A stretch of DNA of 64,000 nt from Dyella_D sp052115385 (lineage in GTDB: Bacteria > Pseudomonadota > Gammaproteobacteria > Xanthomonadales > Rhodanobacteraceae): contig NZ_JBFRGP010000002.1 of NCBI RefSeq assembly GCF_052115385.1, forward strand, positions 462,044 through 526,043. Reading direction: 5' to 3'. The notes beneath the pieces were generated by a model that had not been told where the DNA came from, did not search any database, and saw only the letters and a list, made by a program, of their open reading frames with translations. The translations under genes and the position numbers were made by a program. Positions within the stretch are counted from its first letter, which is position 1; each line of letters opens with the position of its first letter. Shown piece by piece: positions 54,746-64,000 of this stretch.

Positions 54746-57700
54746 GTGAACAAGGAAGACGAGGCGAGCATCGCGCTCTGGCTGCATTACCGGCGCGAGC
54801 CGGCGCGGTTTGCAGAGCTGCCCGAAGCGTGGCGGCATTCCATCGCCGAGCACTACGCGCATGCGCGGCAGCGGCGGCAGCTTCAGCAGCGGCGATCGGT
54901 GCTGCCGCTCTCCGTACTGGCGGCACTGACCGCGCTGGGCGCCGCGAAGGCGCGCGCGGCCACCAACTACACCACCGTGCTCACCGGCACCAACGCGGAC
55001 ACCGCGTACCTGAGCAGCACCGACGCCAACGGCAATCTGGTCTATCGCCTGGCCGACCGCGACAGCATCAGCACGACCCCGAACGGCACGGACAGCGTCA
55101 GCGCCATCAGTTTGCAAAGCGGCACGCCCAAGGTGGTGCTGCAGGTGGGCGCCGACGGCAAGGGCGCATTGACGGTGTCCGTCGCCCGCCCGGAGACACC
55201 CTGGCCAGGCGTGCACGGCACCGCCCACGCCATCGACATGGGAGCGGGCGAATACCTGACGGTGAACGGCAACACGTCGCTCACCGCGCAGGCGGATGAC
55301 CGGGCCCGGGTCGTCAATGGGGTATGGGTGGGCGGATCGGAGGCGCGGGGTCTGCACCTGGACCAGTCGACGGCCAGCTTCAACGGCAATCTGGACGTCA
55401 CTACAAAAGGCGCGGACTGGAGCCAGGGCCTGTGGATCTACCGCGGCTTCCTGACCGTCAACGGCAGCACCAACATCGTCACGCACGGACGCGGCACCAA
55501 TACCGCCGGCATCTACAACTCCGGCGGTGGCACCGGCAACGTGGTGTTCAACGGCAACCTGGGCATCGTCGCCTACGGCGACTGGCCCAATGACACCGTC
55601 CAGGGCATTTACAACGACAACTCCAACACCCGGCTCACGGTCAATGGCGATCTGAATGTCGCGGCCACGTCGAATGGCTCGACGGTGATGGGCATCCGCA
55701 ACCAGGGCACGATGTATGTGACGGGTAGCACCACCATCACCTCCGACGGACCGCGCTCCGCTTTGGGTGTCGTCAACACCCATGCCTCCGCGCGCTTTCA
55801 TGCCGGCGGCGACCTGAAGGTGACGGTAGTCAGCCACACCGACTACACGCCATACGGATCACCCACTGCGCTGGGCAACTCGTACGGTCACACCTACGGC
55901 TCCATGACGCTGGACGGCGCGGTCGACGCGCGCGTCAGCGGCGTCAGCACCAGCTTTGCGGTCAACAACAACAGCGTGCTGACCTTCACCAGCGCCGCGA
56001 AGACGGCGTTCCTGCGCACGAGCGTGGACTGCGCGGCCTGCGACGCCTACGGCGTGACCAACAACGGCGGCACGCTCACGTTGGCCGGTGGCCTGGACGT
56101 GGCCGTGAGCAATACCGGCAGCGGCAAGCGCTATGCCATCTGGAACGTGGCGGCCGATGGGTGGCAGGCCCAGAGCACGCTGAGCGTCAACCAGGCGGGC
56201 GGGCAGTCCGTCAAGGCGGACGGCGACGTGCTGACGCAGAACCTGGTCAATGCCGCCGGCACGCATTTCACCGCCACCACCCAGCTGAACTTCAACGACG
56301 ATGCGTCGTTCCTCAAGGGCATGGTGCTGGGCGGCAGCGGCACCGCGGGGACCAATGGGACGTCCACCCTCAGCGCGGGCGTGCCCATCCTCAGCTTCGC
56401 CAACGGCGCTCGCTGGATGCCCGCCGGCCCCGGCGCGCTCGCCAGCGACTTCGGCGCCGGCAGTCTCTCGCTCGGCAACGGCGGCGCGATCGACCTGGCG
56501 GCGAGCTGGGGTGCGTTCGCGCCAGGCAGCGTGCCTGCGCACAGCCTGCGCAGCCTGAGTATCGACAGCTCCACTGGCGGCGCCACGGTGAATCTGACGG
56601 ACGGCGCCACGTTCACGCTGTTGAGCGACATCCGCAACGCGCAGGCGGACAAGGTGAGCTTCGGCGCCGGCATCACCGCATTCAACGCCACCGGCACCCA
56701 GAAAGTGCGCATCGCCTATGACCCGGCGCTGGACGACGCCTCCTGGGTGAGCGCCGCGGCGCTGCAGAACGGCACCACGATCGCGGCGGCCCAGCCCATC
56801 GTCATCGTCGACGCCAGCGCCGCGGCCGGCGGCAAGGCAGCGTTCCAGTCCGTCGCCGGCGGGGCGGGGCAGTGGAGCGCGACGTACGAGAACGCGCTGG
56901 CGCGTTTTACCTATATGCCGCGCGTGCAGTTGAGCGCGGATGGCAAGGACCTGCTGCTCACCGGTATCGATATTGCGGGCACGGGCGGCGCGACTCCGGG
57001 CGGCTCGGCCGGCGGCGGAACAAGTGATCCCGGAACCGGCACGCCGCCCGCCTCCGGCAATCCTCCCGTCACGCCGGGACAGCCCGGCGGCACCGGCACG
57101 CCCGTGCCGCCCGCCGGCACGGCCATGCCGCCGGCGATCGCGCCTTCGACCGGGGTGCTGGTCGCCGCCGACGCCGCACTGGCCATGGCCAACCTGTGGC
57201 AACCCGACGAGCGCGCCATCGCACGCCGCAGCGAGGCCCTGCGCACCGACGGGGCGGCAACGGACGCAACCTTCTGGGCCGATGCCGACGGCGGCGAGCT
57301 GAGAGGCGACGGCAACGAAGGAAGCACCTATCGACAGAACGCCACCAGCGCCTCGGCAGGCGTCGAATGGAGCGTGCCGTTCGATGGCGGGCACGGCGCG
57401 GTGGGCTTGCTCTACACCCATGCGCAATCGCGCGCCACCTTCCAGAGCGGCACCGCCGACCTGCGCGGCAACGCCGTGGGCGCCTATGGCACCTGGAACA
57501 CGCATGACGGCTGGTTCGCCGATACGGTGGCGCGCGTCGGCCGGTTGCGCGACAGCTACGTATCGAGGGACAGCTTCGGCACCGCCTCCGGCCGCTACGA
57601 CACGCACGCCGCCAGCATCAGCGTCCGCGCGGGCCGCCGTTTCGCGCTGGGCGGCGGCGCCTACATCGAGCCGCAAATCCAGGCCGCTTACGGCACGCTC

Positions 57701-58072
57701 GGCTCCAGCAGCTACACCGCGAGCGATCGCGTGCGCTTCGAGGTGGGGCATGACCGCACGTTCCAATCGCGCGCCGGCGTGCTGGCCGGGCAGGCCTTTA
57801 CCTGGACGGGAGGCGTCGGCGGCGATGCGTATGTGCGCCTGGGCGTGGTCCACACCATCGGCAGCCGGCCCGACATCACCGCGTCACTGGACGGCGGCTC
57901 GCTGCCGGTGGCGCTGCCGGCACGGCACGGCACGGTCGGCGAGGCCACGGCAGGTGTGCGCCTGGCGTTCGGCGCTGCATGGAGTGCATTCGCTGAAGCA
58001 GGGCGCTCGTCGCGAACCGACGTGGTCGCCGGTGGATGGCGCGCCGCCGCCGGATTGCGCTGGCGGTTCTGA
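54746..58072 (+). CDS. type Va autotransporter with long N-terminal extension
   Basis: About 1108 residues from GTG 54746. A charged 50-residue N-terminus (NKEDEASIALWLHYRREPARF; YAHARQRRQLQQRR) precedes the hydrophobic signal core (SVLPLSVLAALTALGAAKARA). The passenger has repeats of the form NGNTSLTAQ, NGSTNIVT and NGDLNVAA, a beta-helix pattern. A Gly/Pro/Thr-rich linker follows (GGATPGGSAGGGTSDPG). The last 300 residues form the barrel (FWADADGGELRGDGNEG; YIEPQIQAAYG) ending LRWRF. No enzymatic motif seen. Adhesin or biofilm role likely. A Clp-like site lies upstream. Confidence 0.85.
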   Translation: MNKEDEASIALWLHYRREPARFAELPEAWRHSIAEHYAHARQRRQLQQRRSVLPLSVLAALTALGAAKARAATNYTTVLTGTNADTAYLSSTDANGNLVYRLADRDSISTTPNGTDSVSAISLQSGTPKVVLQVGADGKGALTVSVARPETPWPGVHGTAHAIDMGAGEYLTVNGNTSLTAQADDRARVVNGVWVGGSEARGLHLDQSTASFNGNLDVTTKGADWSQGLWIYRGFLTVNGSTNIVTHGRGTNTAGIYNSGGGTGNVVFNGNLGIVAYGDWPNDTVQGIYNDNSNTRLTVNGDLNVAATSNGSTVMGIRNQGTMYVTGSTTITSDGPRSALGVVNTHASARFHAGGDLKVTVVSHTDYTPYGSPTALGNSYGHTYGSMTLDGAVDARVSGVSTSFAVNNNSVLTFTSAAKTAFLRTSVDCAACDAYGVTNNGGTLTLAGGLDVAVSNTGSGKRYAIWNVAADGWQAQSTLSVNQAGGQSVKADGDVLTQNLVNAAGTHFTATTQLNFNDDASFLKGMVLGGSGTAGTNGTSTLSAGVPILSFANGARWMPAGPGALASDFGAGSLSLGNGGAIDLAASWGAFAPGSVPAHSLRSLSIDSSTGGATVNLTDGATFTLLSDIRNAQADKVSFGAGITAFNATGTQKVRIAYDPALDDASWVSAAALQNGTTIAAAQPIVIVDASAAAGGKAAFQSVAGGAGQWSATYENALARFTYMPRVQLSADGKDLLLTGIDIAGTGGATPGGSAGGGTSDPGTGTPPASGNPPVTPGQPGGTGTPVPPAGTAMPPAIAPSTGVLVAADAALAMANLWQPDERAIARRSEALRTDGAATDATFWADADGGELRGDGNEGSTYRQNATSASAGVEWSVPFDGGHGAVGLLYTHAQSRATFQSGTADLRGNAVGAYGTWNTHDGWFADTVARVGRLRDSYVSRDSFGTASGRYDTHAASISVRAGRRFALGGGAYIEPQIQAAYGTLGSSSYTASDRVRFEVGHDRTFQSRAGVLAGQAFTWTGGVGGDAYVRLGVVHTIGSRPDITASLDGGSLPVALPARHGTVGEATAGVRLAFGAAWSAFAEAGRSSRTDVVAGGWRAAAGLRWRF

Positions 58073-58103
58073 CGCCTCGGTGCGGACGCCGATCGCCGAG
58101 GCG
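58073..58103 (+). terminator. hairpin after the third autotransporter
   Basis: CGCCTCGG (58073-58080) pairs with CCGAGGCG (58096-58103), starting directly after the stop codon. No T-run. Confidence 0.45.
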
Positions 58104-58271
58104 GGATCACGCAAACAAGCAGATCTTCGTCCGGCCATATCTGGGTGGCGATCAGGCCAGGCTTGATACCCGGCGTTCGACGCAGCATCTGATGTGAGCT
58201 GAAGGCCGGCCCTGCTCGTTTGAGCAAGAGGCCGGACAGGGCGGTCAGCCTGGGCTTTCGGTGGCGACCAG

Positions 58272-59140
58272 TCAGGCCGCGTCACCCAATCCTCGCCCCA
58301 GGATTTTGAACGCGATGGCGTGCCTGCCGGGCAGGTTCTGCGGAAGTTCGAGCCTCAGGCCCCGCGCGTCGCGACTGAACCGCAAAGGCGCATTCATGCC
58401 CAGCATTTCCACCCGTTCGACGCTGCCCGGCATGTTCGAGGCGAGCGACTTCAGCAGCAGATGCGACGAGGCCGGTCGTCCGAGCGCGATGGCAAACAGC
58501 ACATCGCCCTTCGCGGTGAACCGGATGTCATCACCCGTGAAGCTGCCGGCCTTGTCCTCGGCGAACATGCCCGCAGCCACCCTGGTAGGGCCTTCGCCGA
58601 ACGTTCGCCACGGGCGCGTGCCAAAAATGGCTTCGCCGTTGACGCTCATCCATGCTGCCAGTTGCTCGAGCACCTCGCGCTCGTCCGCATCGATGGTGCC
58701 GTCGCCGCGCAAGGGAATGCTGAGCAGCAGATTGCCGTTCTTCGAGACGATGTCGCACAAGCGCGTGATGACGGTGGCGGCGCTCTTGTAACCGTGCTGC
58801 TCGAACAGCCGCCGCGAATAATGCCACTCCCCGATACAGGTATCGGTCTGCCAGGGCAGGGGGCGAATCGCATCGCTGACGCCGCGCTCGATGTCTTCCA
58901 CCATCGCGGGAACCTGTTCGGGTGTCAGCCCCTTGCTGTTGAGCACAGCCTCGAGGCTCCCGCCGTGCCATTGCCGGCTGGCGTTGTAGTAGTAAGCGGC
59001 GATGTCCAGGCCCGTCTGTCCGAGCGGAAGTCCCGTGTCGTCGAAATACAGCAGGTCGGGGCGGTATTTGTCGAGCAGATCCTTGCAACGCAGAAACCAT
59101 TGCCGCACGAATCGCGGGTTCTGCGGTGGCGGGCTTTCAT
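58272..59140 (-). pseudogene. GH29 alpha-L-fucosidase, C-terminal part only
   Basis: About 290 residues matching the second half of GH29 enzymes: RFVRQWFLRCKDLLDKYRPDLLYFDDTGLPLG contains the nucleophile Asp in YFDD, and NGNLLLSIPLRGDGTIDADEREVLEQLAAWMSVNGEAIFGTRPW is the family hallmark. The N-terminal 150-200 residues (signal peptide and first barrel half) are missing; similarity stops at about 59140, where sequence of a GH31 gene in the opposite direction begins. The stub has no start codon in a sensible place and is probably inactive. Confidence 0.75.
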
Positions 59141-59728
59141 TCCAGGGAGGCGAAGTACCTGAAACTCCGCTACCGCCTGCTGCCGTATACCTATTCGGCG
59201 GCCTACCGCAGCTACCAGACCGGCGCACCCTATATGCGTGCGCTGTTCATGGACTTTCCCGATGACCCCAAGGTTGCGGACATCCCCGATGAATATATGT
59301 ATGGGCCCGCCTTCCTGGTGGCCCCCGTGACCGAGCAAGGCGCCACTCAGCGGACGGTGTATTTGCCCGCGGGCTGCGATTGGTACAACTACTGGACGAA
59401 CCAGCGCCTGCATGGCGGCCAGACGATCGAGGTGGATGCGCCCATCGACATACTGCCGCTGTTCGTCAAAGCGGGCAGCATCGTGCCGCTGGGTCCGGAC
59501 GAGGCAGGGGCGCAGCAAACGCAGAAGATCGTTTCGGTGCACGTATACCCGGGAGCGAACGCGCAATTCACGCTCTTCCAAGATGACGGCAGCTCCTACG
59601 GCTACGAGCGCGGCAAGTACTCGACCACCACGTTGACGTGGGATGAGGCCGCGCATCGATTCGGACACGAAGGGGGGCGAGCCTGGGATGGCCCGGATAA
59701 ACCTGCCGTTTCCGTGCTGGGGGAATAA
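59141..59728 (+). pseudogene. GH31 glycosidase, C-terminal part only
   Basis: About 195 residues: EAKYLKLRYRLLPYTYSAAYRSY, EYMYGPAFLVAPVTEQGAT, DWYNYWTNQRLHGG and GSIVPLG match the C-terminal third of GH31 enzymes. It is similar to, but clearly different from, the same part of the intact GH31 gene just downstream, so it is a former tandem paralogue. The catalytic domain is lost. It begins at the junction with the truncated GH29 gene. Confidence 0.75.
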
Positions 59729-59900
59729 CTTCCCAGCGACCACAGGCGGCATCGGCGCACGCGCAGGCCCTGCCGGGTCTTTGCTAAATCGCACAATGGA
59801 CATAGCGAATTTACCCAGCCGGCCGGGCAGGGCGGTGGAGCAGCCGGCCTTGTATGTTAGAAACTTCAGCATTCGACCGCGCGCCAGGCGACGCGGACGC

Positions 59901-62267
59901 ATGTGCCAACGCTGCGGGAATATCGTGCGGACCTACAAACTTGCCTTGCTCGGCCTGTCCTTGTCACTCGCCACGGCGTTCACCGCCGTGCATGCGACAC
60001 CCATTGCCACGCTTGACCGCCATGGTGCGTGGGTCAGCGTCGAAGCCTATGGCCCCAACGTGGTCCGCATCACGATCGCCGCCGATAAGGCGCAGGCGCT
60101 GAAGGCGCCCGGCCATGGAATTCTTGCCGACCACGCCGACGCATCGGCGTTCCGTCAAATCCACGACCAAGCCGGCGATACGTTTGCCTCCTCCGCGCTC
60201 ACCCTGCACGTCGAGGCGGCACCGCCGCCGCACACGCCTGGCACCATGGAGCGCTATTTTGCGCCCGACCTGGCGCCGGTCCGCCTGCAGGTAAAGAACG
60301 CCAGGGGCGCAACCGTCGTCAATATGACCGGGTGGGAAATGGCGCCGCACGAAGTGGCGGGGGAGGCGACCTATCAGGTGGGCGCGACGTTTGCGGCGCC
60401 GGCCGATGAACACTATTACGGCATGGGCCAGAACCAGGACAGCCTTGGTCCGCTCGACCTGCGCGGCCGCGTCATCGACTGCCAGCATTGGTACGACGCG
60501 CCTGCGGGTGAAACCGTCTGCGTACCTTTCATGGTGTCCTCGAAGGGGTACGGCATCATCTGGGACAACCCCTCGGATACGCGTTTTGTCGCGGGCATCC
60601 GTGGCCGCACCAGTTTCCAGTCGAAGGTGGGCGAGCGGGTCAGCTTCTTCGTCGTGACGGGCGACACGCCCGAAGCCATCTACTCCGCCTACGCCCGGGT
60701 CACGGGCAAGACGCCCATTCCGCCGAAGGCGGCCTTTGGCCTGATCCAGTCCAAGGCGCGCTACGCCAGCCAGGCCGAGATACTGCGCGTTGCGCAGACG
60801 TATCGCGAAAAAAACTATCCGCTCGACGTGATGGTGCTCGACTGGTTCTACTGGACGCGCATGGGCCAGCTGGATATCAATCCGGCGGAGTTTCCCGATC
60901 CCGACGCCATGAACAAGCAGCTGCATGATGCGGGAATGAAGTCGATCGTCTCGATCTGGCCGCGCTTCGAGCGCTCCGGCCGCTACTTCGGCGAGCTCGA
61001 TGCCAAGGGCTACTTGCTGAAGGACAGGAACGGCAGGGTGGTCGATGGCCTGGCGTTCCGCTCGGATCGCGCCGGCGCGCTGATCGATTCCACCAACCCG
61101 GCGGCGCGCCAGTGGTTCTGGGAGCATGCGCGCGACAACATCCTCGCGCATGGCTTCGACTATCCATGGCTCGACGAGACCGAGCCGGACCTGGTGCCGG
61201 ACGGTCACGTCTACTCGATCGGCTCCGGCGATCGCTACCACAATGTGTTTCCGCTGGTGCACGTCGAAGGCGTGGCGCAGGGCATGCGCAGCTGGAAACC
61301 GGATGAGCGCGTACTGATTCTTTCCCGCGCGGCCTATCTGGGCTCGCAACGCACCGGTGCGCTGTTCTGGTCGTCGGACATCGATCCCACCTGGGAAGCG
61401 TTGCAGCGCCAGATTCCCTCCGGCCTCAACATGACCGCCTCCGGCATCGCCTACTGGGGCAACGATATCGGTGGCTGGCAATCGCTGCCGCAGACCACCA
61501 GCGCCAGCAAGGCACCGTTGCTCGATCCTTCCGATGCGCGCGACACGGTGGGCCAGAACAACGATTATCCGGAGCTGCTCACGCGCTGGTTCGAGTACGG
61601 CACCTTTCTGCCGACGCTGCGCCTGCACGGCGATCGCAAGCACACGGAAATCTGGGCATTCGGCCATCAGGCCGAATCGATCCTGGCCAATTACGACAAG
61701 CTCCGTTATCGCCTGCTCCCCTACATCTACAGCCAGGCCAGGAAAACCTACGACACCGGCGCGCCCTTCATGCGTCCGTTGTGGATGGATTTTCCGGGCG
61801 ATGCCCAAGTCTCCAACCTGGGCACGGAATATATGTTCGGACCCGCCTTCCTGGTGGCGCCGGTCACCGAGCAGGGCCAGACGGAGAAGGATGTATACCT
61901 GCCCGCCGGCAGCGACTGGTACAACTTCTGGACCAACGAAAAACTGGCCGGCGGACGCTGGGTCAAGGTAGCCGCTCCCATCGACCAGATCCCGGTCTTC
62001 GTTCGCGCGGGCTCCATCGTGCCGCTGGGTTCGGATATTCAGTCGACCGCGACGAAGCAGTCGATCGCCGAGATTCGCGTCTATCCGGGCCAGGACGCCG
62101 GCTTTGCGCTGTACGACGACGATGGCACCTCGTACGGCTACGAGAGGGGCAGCAGCACTACGACGCAGCTGCGCTGGAATCAGCGGTCAGGCGCCTTGAG
62201 TGCCACCGGCGGCGATGCCGCATTCAACAAGAAAGTGGCGGGGCTGGCCAAGGTCGTGGGCAAGTAG
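59901..62267 (+). CDS. exported GH31 glycoside hydrolase (alpha-xylosidase/alpha-glucosidase type)
   Basis: 788 residues from ATG 59901. The signal peptide LALLGLSLSLATAFTAVHA is followed by an N-terminal beta-sandwich (VSVEAYGPNVVRITIA; YYGMGQNQDSLGPLDLRG). The barrel includes LDVMVLDWFYWTRMGQLDINP, FDYPWLDETEPDL (probable nucleophile Asp) and YWGNDIGGW. The C-terminal domains match LRYRLLPYIYSQARK and AFLVAPVTEQG. The W-LDETEP and DWFYW patterns resemble alpha-xylosidase-type GH31 enzymes, which fits a role in xyloglucan use with the GH74 enzyme. The frame is open 86 codons upstream without similarity. Confidence 0.87.
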   Translation: MCQRCGNIVRTYKLALLGLSLSLATAFTAVHATPIATLDRHGAWVSVEAYGPNVVRITIAADKAQALKAPGHGILADHADASAFRQIHDQAGDTFASSALTLHVEAAPPPHTPGTMERYFAPDLAPVRLQVKNARGATVVNMTGWEMAPHEVAGEATYQVGATFAAPADEHYYGMGQNQDSLGPLDLRGRVIDCQHWYDAPAGETVCVPFMVSSKGYGIIWDNPSDTRFVAGIRGRTSFQSKVGERVSFFVVTGDTPEAIYSAYARVTGKTPIPPKAAFGLIQSKARYASQAEILRVAQTYREKNYPLDVMVLDWFYWTRMGQLDINPAEFPDPDAMNKQLHDAGMKSIVSIWPRFERSGRYFGELDAKGYLLKDRNGRVVDGLAFRSDRAGALIDSTNPAARQWFWEHARDNILAHGFDYPWLDETEPDLVPDGHVYSIGSGDRYHNVFPLVHVEGVAQGMRSWKPDERVLILSRAAYLGSQRTGALFWSSDIDPTWEALQRQIPSGLNMTASGIAYWGNDIGGWQSLPQTTSASKAPLLDPSDARDTVGQNNDYPELLTRWFEYGTFLPTLRLHGDRKHTEIWAFGHQAESILANYDKLRYRLLPYIYSQARKTYDTGAPFMRPLWMDFPGDAQVSNLGTEYMFGPAFLVAPVTEQGQTEKDVYLPAGSDWYNFWTNEKLAGGRWVKVAAPIDQIPVFVRAGSIVPLGSDIQSTATKQSIAEIRVYPGQDAGFALYDDDGTSYGYERGSSTTTQLRWNQRSGALSATGGDAAFNKKVAGLAKVVGK

Positions 62268-62522
62268 GAGCGTGTGATGGTGGCGCCAGGCATGGCGCAT
62301 TCGCGTCCGCGGGCAGGCAGCTCGTGATTCCAGATGACGATGACCAGCGAATTTCACCCGGCGATATAAGCTCGCGAACAGGCGGGCTTCAGCGCATGGT
62401 GAAAGATGGGTGGCGCACTGTGCCGCCAATCCCATTTCACAAGCGAAGGTATGCGCGATAGTCGCGCCTCCCCGGCGCGAGTCGCAATGACGTGCCGCCT
62501 CATCTTCACAAGGAGAGAACGC

Positions 62523-63878
62523 ATGAGGATCCTTCGCGACGCACTACGGAAGGCCACCCATATCGCCGCGTTGACAGCCATTTTGTCGGCGGCATCTGCA
62601 GTTGCGCTGCCATACGCTGCCGGCGCGCCTGTTCCGGCAGCACTGCTTTCTTCGCAGGTTGTAACTGCCACAGCTGTTTGCGGTGATGCGTCCATCTTGA
62701 ATGGTCCGGCAACGCCGCCTGCAGGAGCCATCACCGTGCCCGCCGGCGACAACAGCTCCTTCAATTTCCATCAGGCCGGAAAGACCTTCTGGTTCGCCGC
62801 TGGAGTCCACCGGCTTGGCACGGGGATTTACAGCCAGATCATTCCCGCCAACAACAGCGTTTTCATCGGTGCGCCCGGGGCTGTCCTGGATGGTCAGCAC
62901 ACCAACTTGTATGCCTTCACCGGCCAGGCCACCGGCGTCACCGTTGAATATCTGACCATTCAGAACTTCGGGGGCGCGGGCGCGAACAACAACGAAGGTG
63001 TCGTCAATCACGATGCCGGTCATGGATGGACGATCCAGTACAACACCGTGCAAGGCAATGCCGGCGCCGGCGTGTTCGTCGGAAGCTCCAACACCCTGAA
63101 ATACAATTGCCTGAGCAGCAACGGGCAGTACGGCTTCAGCGCCTATGAACCCGACGGGGTCTCGAATATCGTCATCGATCACAACGAGATTTCATACAAC
63201 AACACCTATCGCTGGGAAACGGCCAATCCAGATTGCGGCTGCACCGGAGGCGGCAAGTTCTGGGCAACGAACAAGGCAACCATCACCAGCAACTGGTTTC
63301 ACCACAACCATGAAGGTCCAGGGCTGTGGGCGGACACCAACAACAACGACTTCGATATCGAAAACAATGTTTTCAGCGATGAAGAGAACTCCGGCATTAT
63401 TTACGAGACGTCCTACAACGCACTGATCAAGAACAATACGTTCCTGCGGAACGCCAATATGGCCGGACCGGCCAATCCTGACTTTCCGACGAGTGCCATT
63501 TACCTCTCGGAGAGCGGTGGCGACGCTCGTGTCCCGGCTCGCTATCAGACCATCACGATCACGGGGAACACCTTCACCGACAACTGGTCGGGTGTCGTGA
63601 TCTGGGAGAACGCGGATCGCTTCTGCAATTCGCCCGCCAATACCAGCAGCGGCGACTGCACGCTGGTGAATCCCACCATGGTGAATCTGTCGACTTGCGT
63701 GGCGGGTACGATCAACAAGGCCCCTTACTATTCGGATTGCCGCTGGAAAAGTCAGAACATCCAGGTCACGGGCAATACGTTCAGCCTTAATCCGTCAAGT
63801 ATCGGATCAAGTTGCACCCCGGATAACGGATGCGGTTGGCAGGGCGTGCTTTCGGGGCTTGTACAGACTTTTGTGTAA
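62523..63878 (+). CDS. exported parallel beta-helix protein, 3' end cut by an IS element
   Basis: 451 codons. The signal peptide (LRKATHIAALTAILSAASAVALPYAAG) is followed by a right-handed beta-helix with repeats of the type VTVEYLTIQNFGG, WTIQYNTVQGNAG, IVIDHNEISYNN, ATITSNWFHHNH and ITITGNTFTDNW. Helix folds of this kind belong to pectate-lyase-like and alginate/mannuronan-epimerase-like proteins. The last eight codons (GLVQTFV and stop) are read from the terminal repeat of an IS256-family element, so the natural C-terminus is missing. AGGAGAG precedes the ATG. Substrate unknown. Confidence 0.8.
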   Translation: MRILRDALRKATHIAALTAILSAASAVALPYAAGAPVPAALLSSQVVTATAVCGDASILNGPATPPAGAITVPAGDNSSFNFHQAGKTFWFAAGVHRLGTGIYSQIIPANNSVFIGAPGAVLDGQHTNLYAFTGQATGVTVEYLTIQNFGGAGANNNEGVVNHDAGHGWTIQYNTVQGNAGAGVFVGSSNTLKYNCLSSNGQYGFSAYEPDGVSNIVIDHNEISYNNTYRWETANPDCGCTGGGKFWATNKATITSNWFHHNHEGPGLWADTNNNDFDIENNVFSDEENSGIIYETSYNALIKNNTFLRNANMAGPANPDFPTSAIYLSESGGDARVPARYQTITITGNTFTDNWSGVVIWENADRFCNSPANTSSGDCTLVNPTMVNLSTCVAGTINKAPYYSDCRWKSQNIQVTGNTFSLNPSSIGSSCTPDNGCGWQGVLSGLVQTFV

Positions 63879-64000
63879 ACGGGATCGCTTTAAAGCTGAG
63901 GGATGCGGCCTTCGAACTGGATGGTAAAGCGGTTGAGCGCCGCCTTCCAATCATGGATTGGAAGCGTCCATTTTTTACTGATGTTGCGCAGCCCTAAGTA
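63854..64000 (-). mobile_element. IS256-family insertion sequence, one end
   Basis: The sequence from about 63854 (GGGGCTTGTACAGACTTT) looks like the terminal inverted repeat, followed by the end of a transposase gene on the minus strand. The rest of the element lies outside the window. The host beta-helix gene is interrupted here. Confidence 0.7.
63890..64000 (-). CDS. IS256-family (Mutator-type) transposase, C-terminal end
   Basis: The 36 residues visible read YLGLRNISKKWTLPIHDW then KAALNRFTIQFEGRIPQL and a stop. This is the conserved end of IS256-type DDE transposases (L-NISKKWTMPI-NW--ALN-F-I-FE-R). The 5' part is beyond base 64000. Confidence 0.87.
   Translation of the reverse strand, partial: YLGLRNISKKWTLPIHDWKAALNRFTIQFEGRIPQL

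Overview
GC-rich gammaproteobacterial chromosome segment. Codon and base use, a PilY1 of the Xanthomonas type, several autotransporters, and many Tat- or Sec-exported polysaccharide-degrading enzymes suggest a soil- or plant-associated member of Xanthomonadales (Rhodanobacteraceae such as Luteibacter, Dyella or Frateuria). This placement is inferred from gene content only. No rRNA, tRNA or CRISPR array was seen.

Layout. 1-5.3 kb: housekeeping and accessory genes (hydrolase end, membrane protein, peptidase E, an ArsR/SRPBCC pair, a Tat-exported Gfo/Idh/MocA oxidoreductase, a histidine phosphatase). 5.4-24.0 kb, minus strand: one long, tightly packed biosynthetic operon, read mbtH, three NRPS genes, CitE-like lyase, arginine-deiminase-like enzyme, alpha-oxoamine synthase, MaoC dehydratase, zinc-free quinone oxidoreductase, and a CmlA-like metallo-beta-lactamase-fold protein. 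The assembly line reads A-MT-PCP | C-A-PCP | C-A-PCP-C-(A remnant). It has no thioesterase, and its last adenylation domain has lost its first five core motifs. A methyltransferase relic and an AT-rich control region with a perfect 16-bp palindrome lie upstream. 24.6-27.1 kb: a LysR regulator divergent from a small exported protein, then a second exported protein. 27.3-30.0 kb: a sialidase-fold enzyme and a GH27 enzyme. 30.2-32.5 kb: a four-gene Roadblock/GTPase (MglA/MglB-like) operon. 32.7-44.6 kb: GH74 xyloglucanase, an autotransporter with a roughly 40-fold Ala-Pro linker, a Tat-exported alginate-lyase-like/LamG protein, and an autotransporter whose passenger begins with a pepsin-like aspartic protease. 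44.8-52.0 kb: type IV pilin operon pilE-fimT-pilV-pilW-pilX-pilY1. 52.1-58.1 kb: a FnIII relic, an NmrA-type reductase divergent from a LysR regulator, and a third autotransporter. 58.3-64 kb: glycoside hydrolases with a rearrangement scar (a GH29 and a GH31 gene, both lacking their 5' parts, joined head to head), an intact GH31 gene, and a beta-helix gene cut at its 3' end by an IS256-family element that runs off the window.

The main candidates for something undescribed are the NRPS/alpha-oxoamine-synthase operon and the pepsin-type autotransporter. The rest fits a surface-active, polysaccharide-foraging lifestyle: exported glycosidases and lyases, adhesins and pili.
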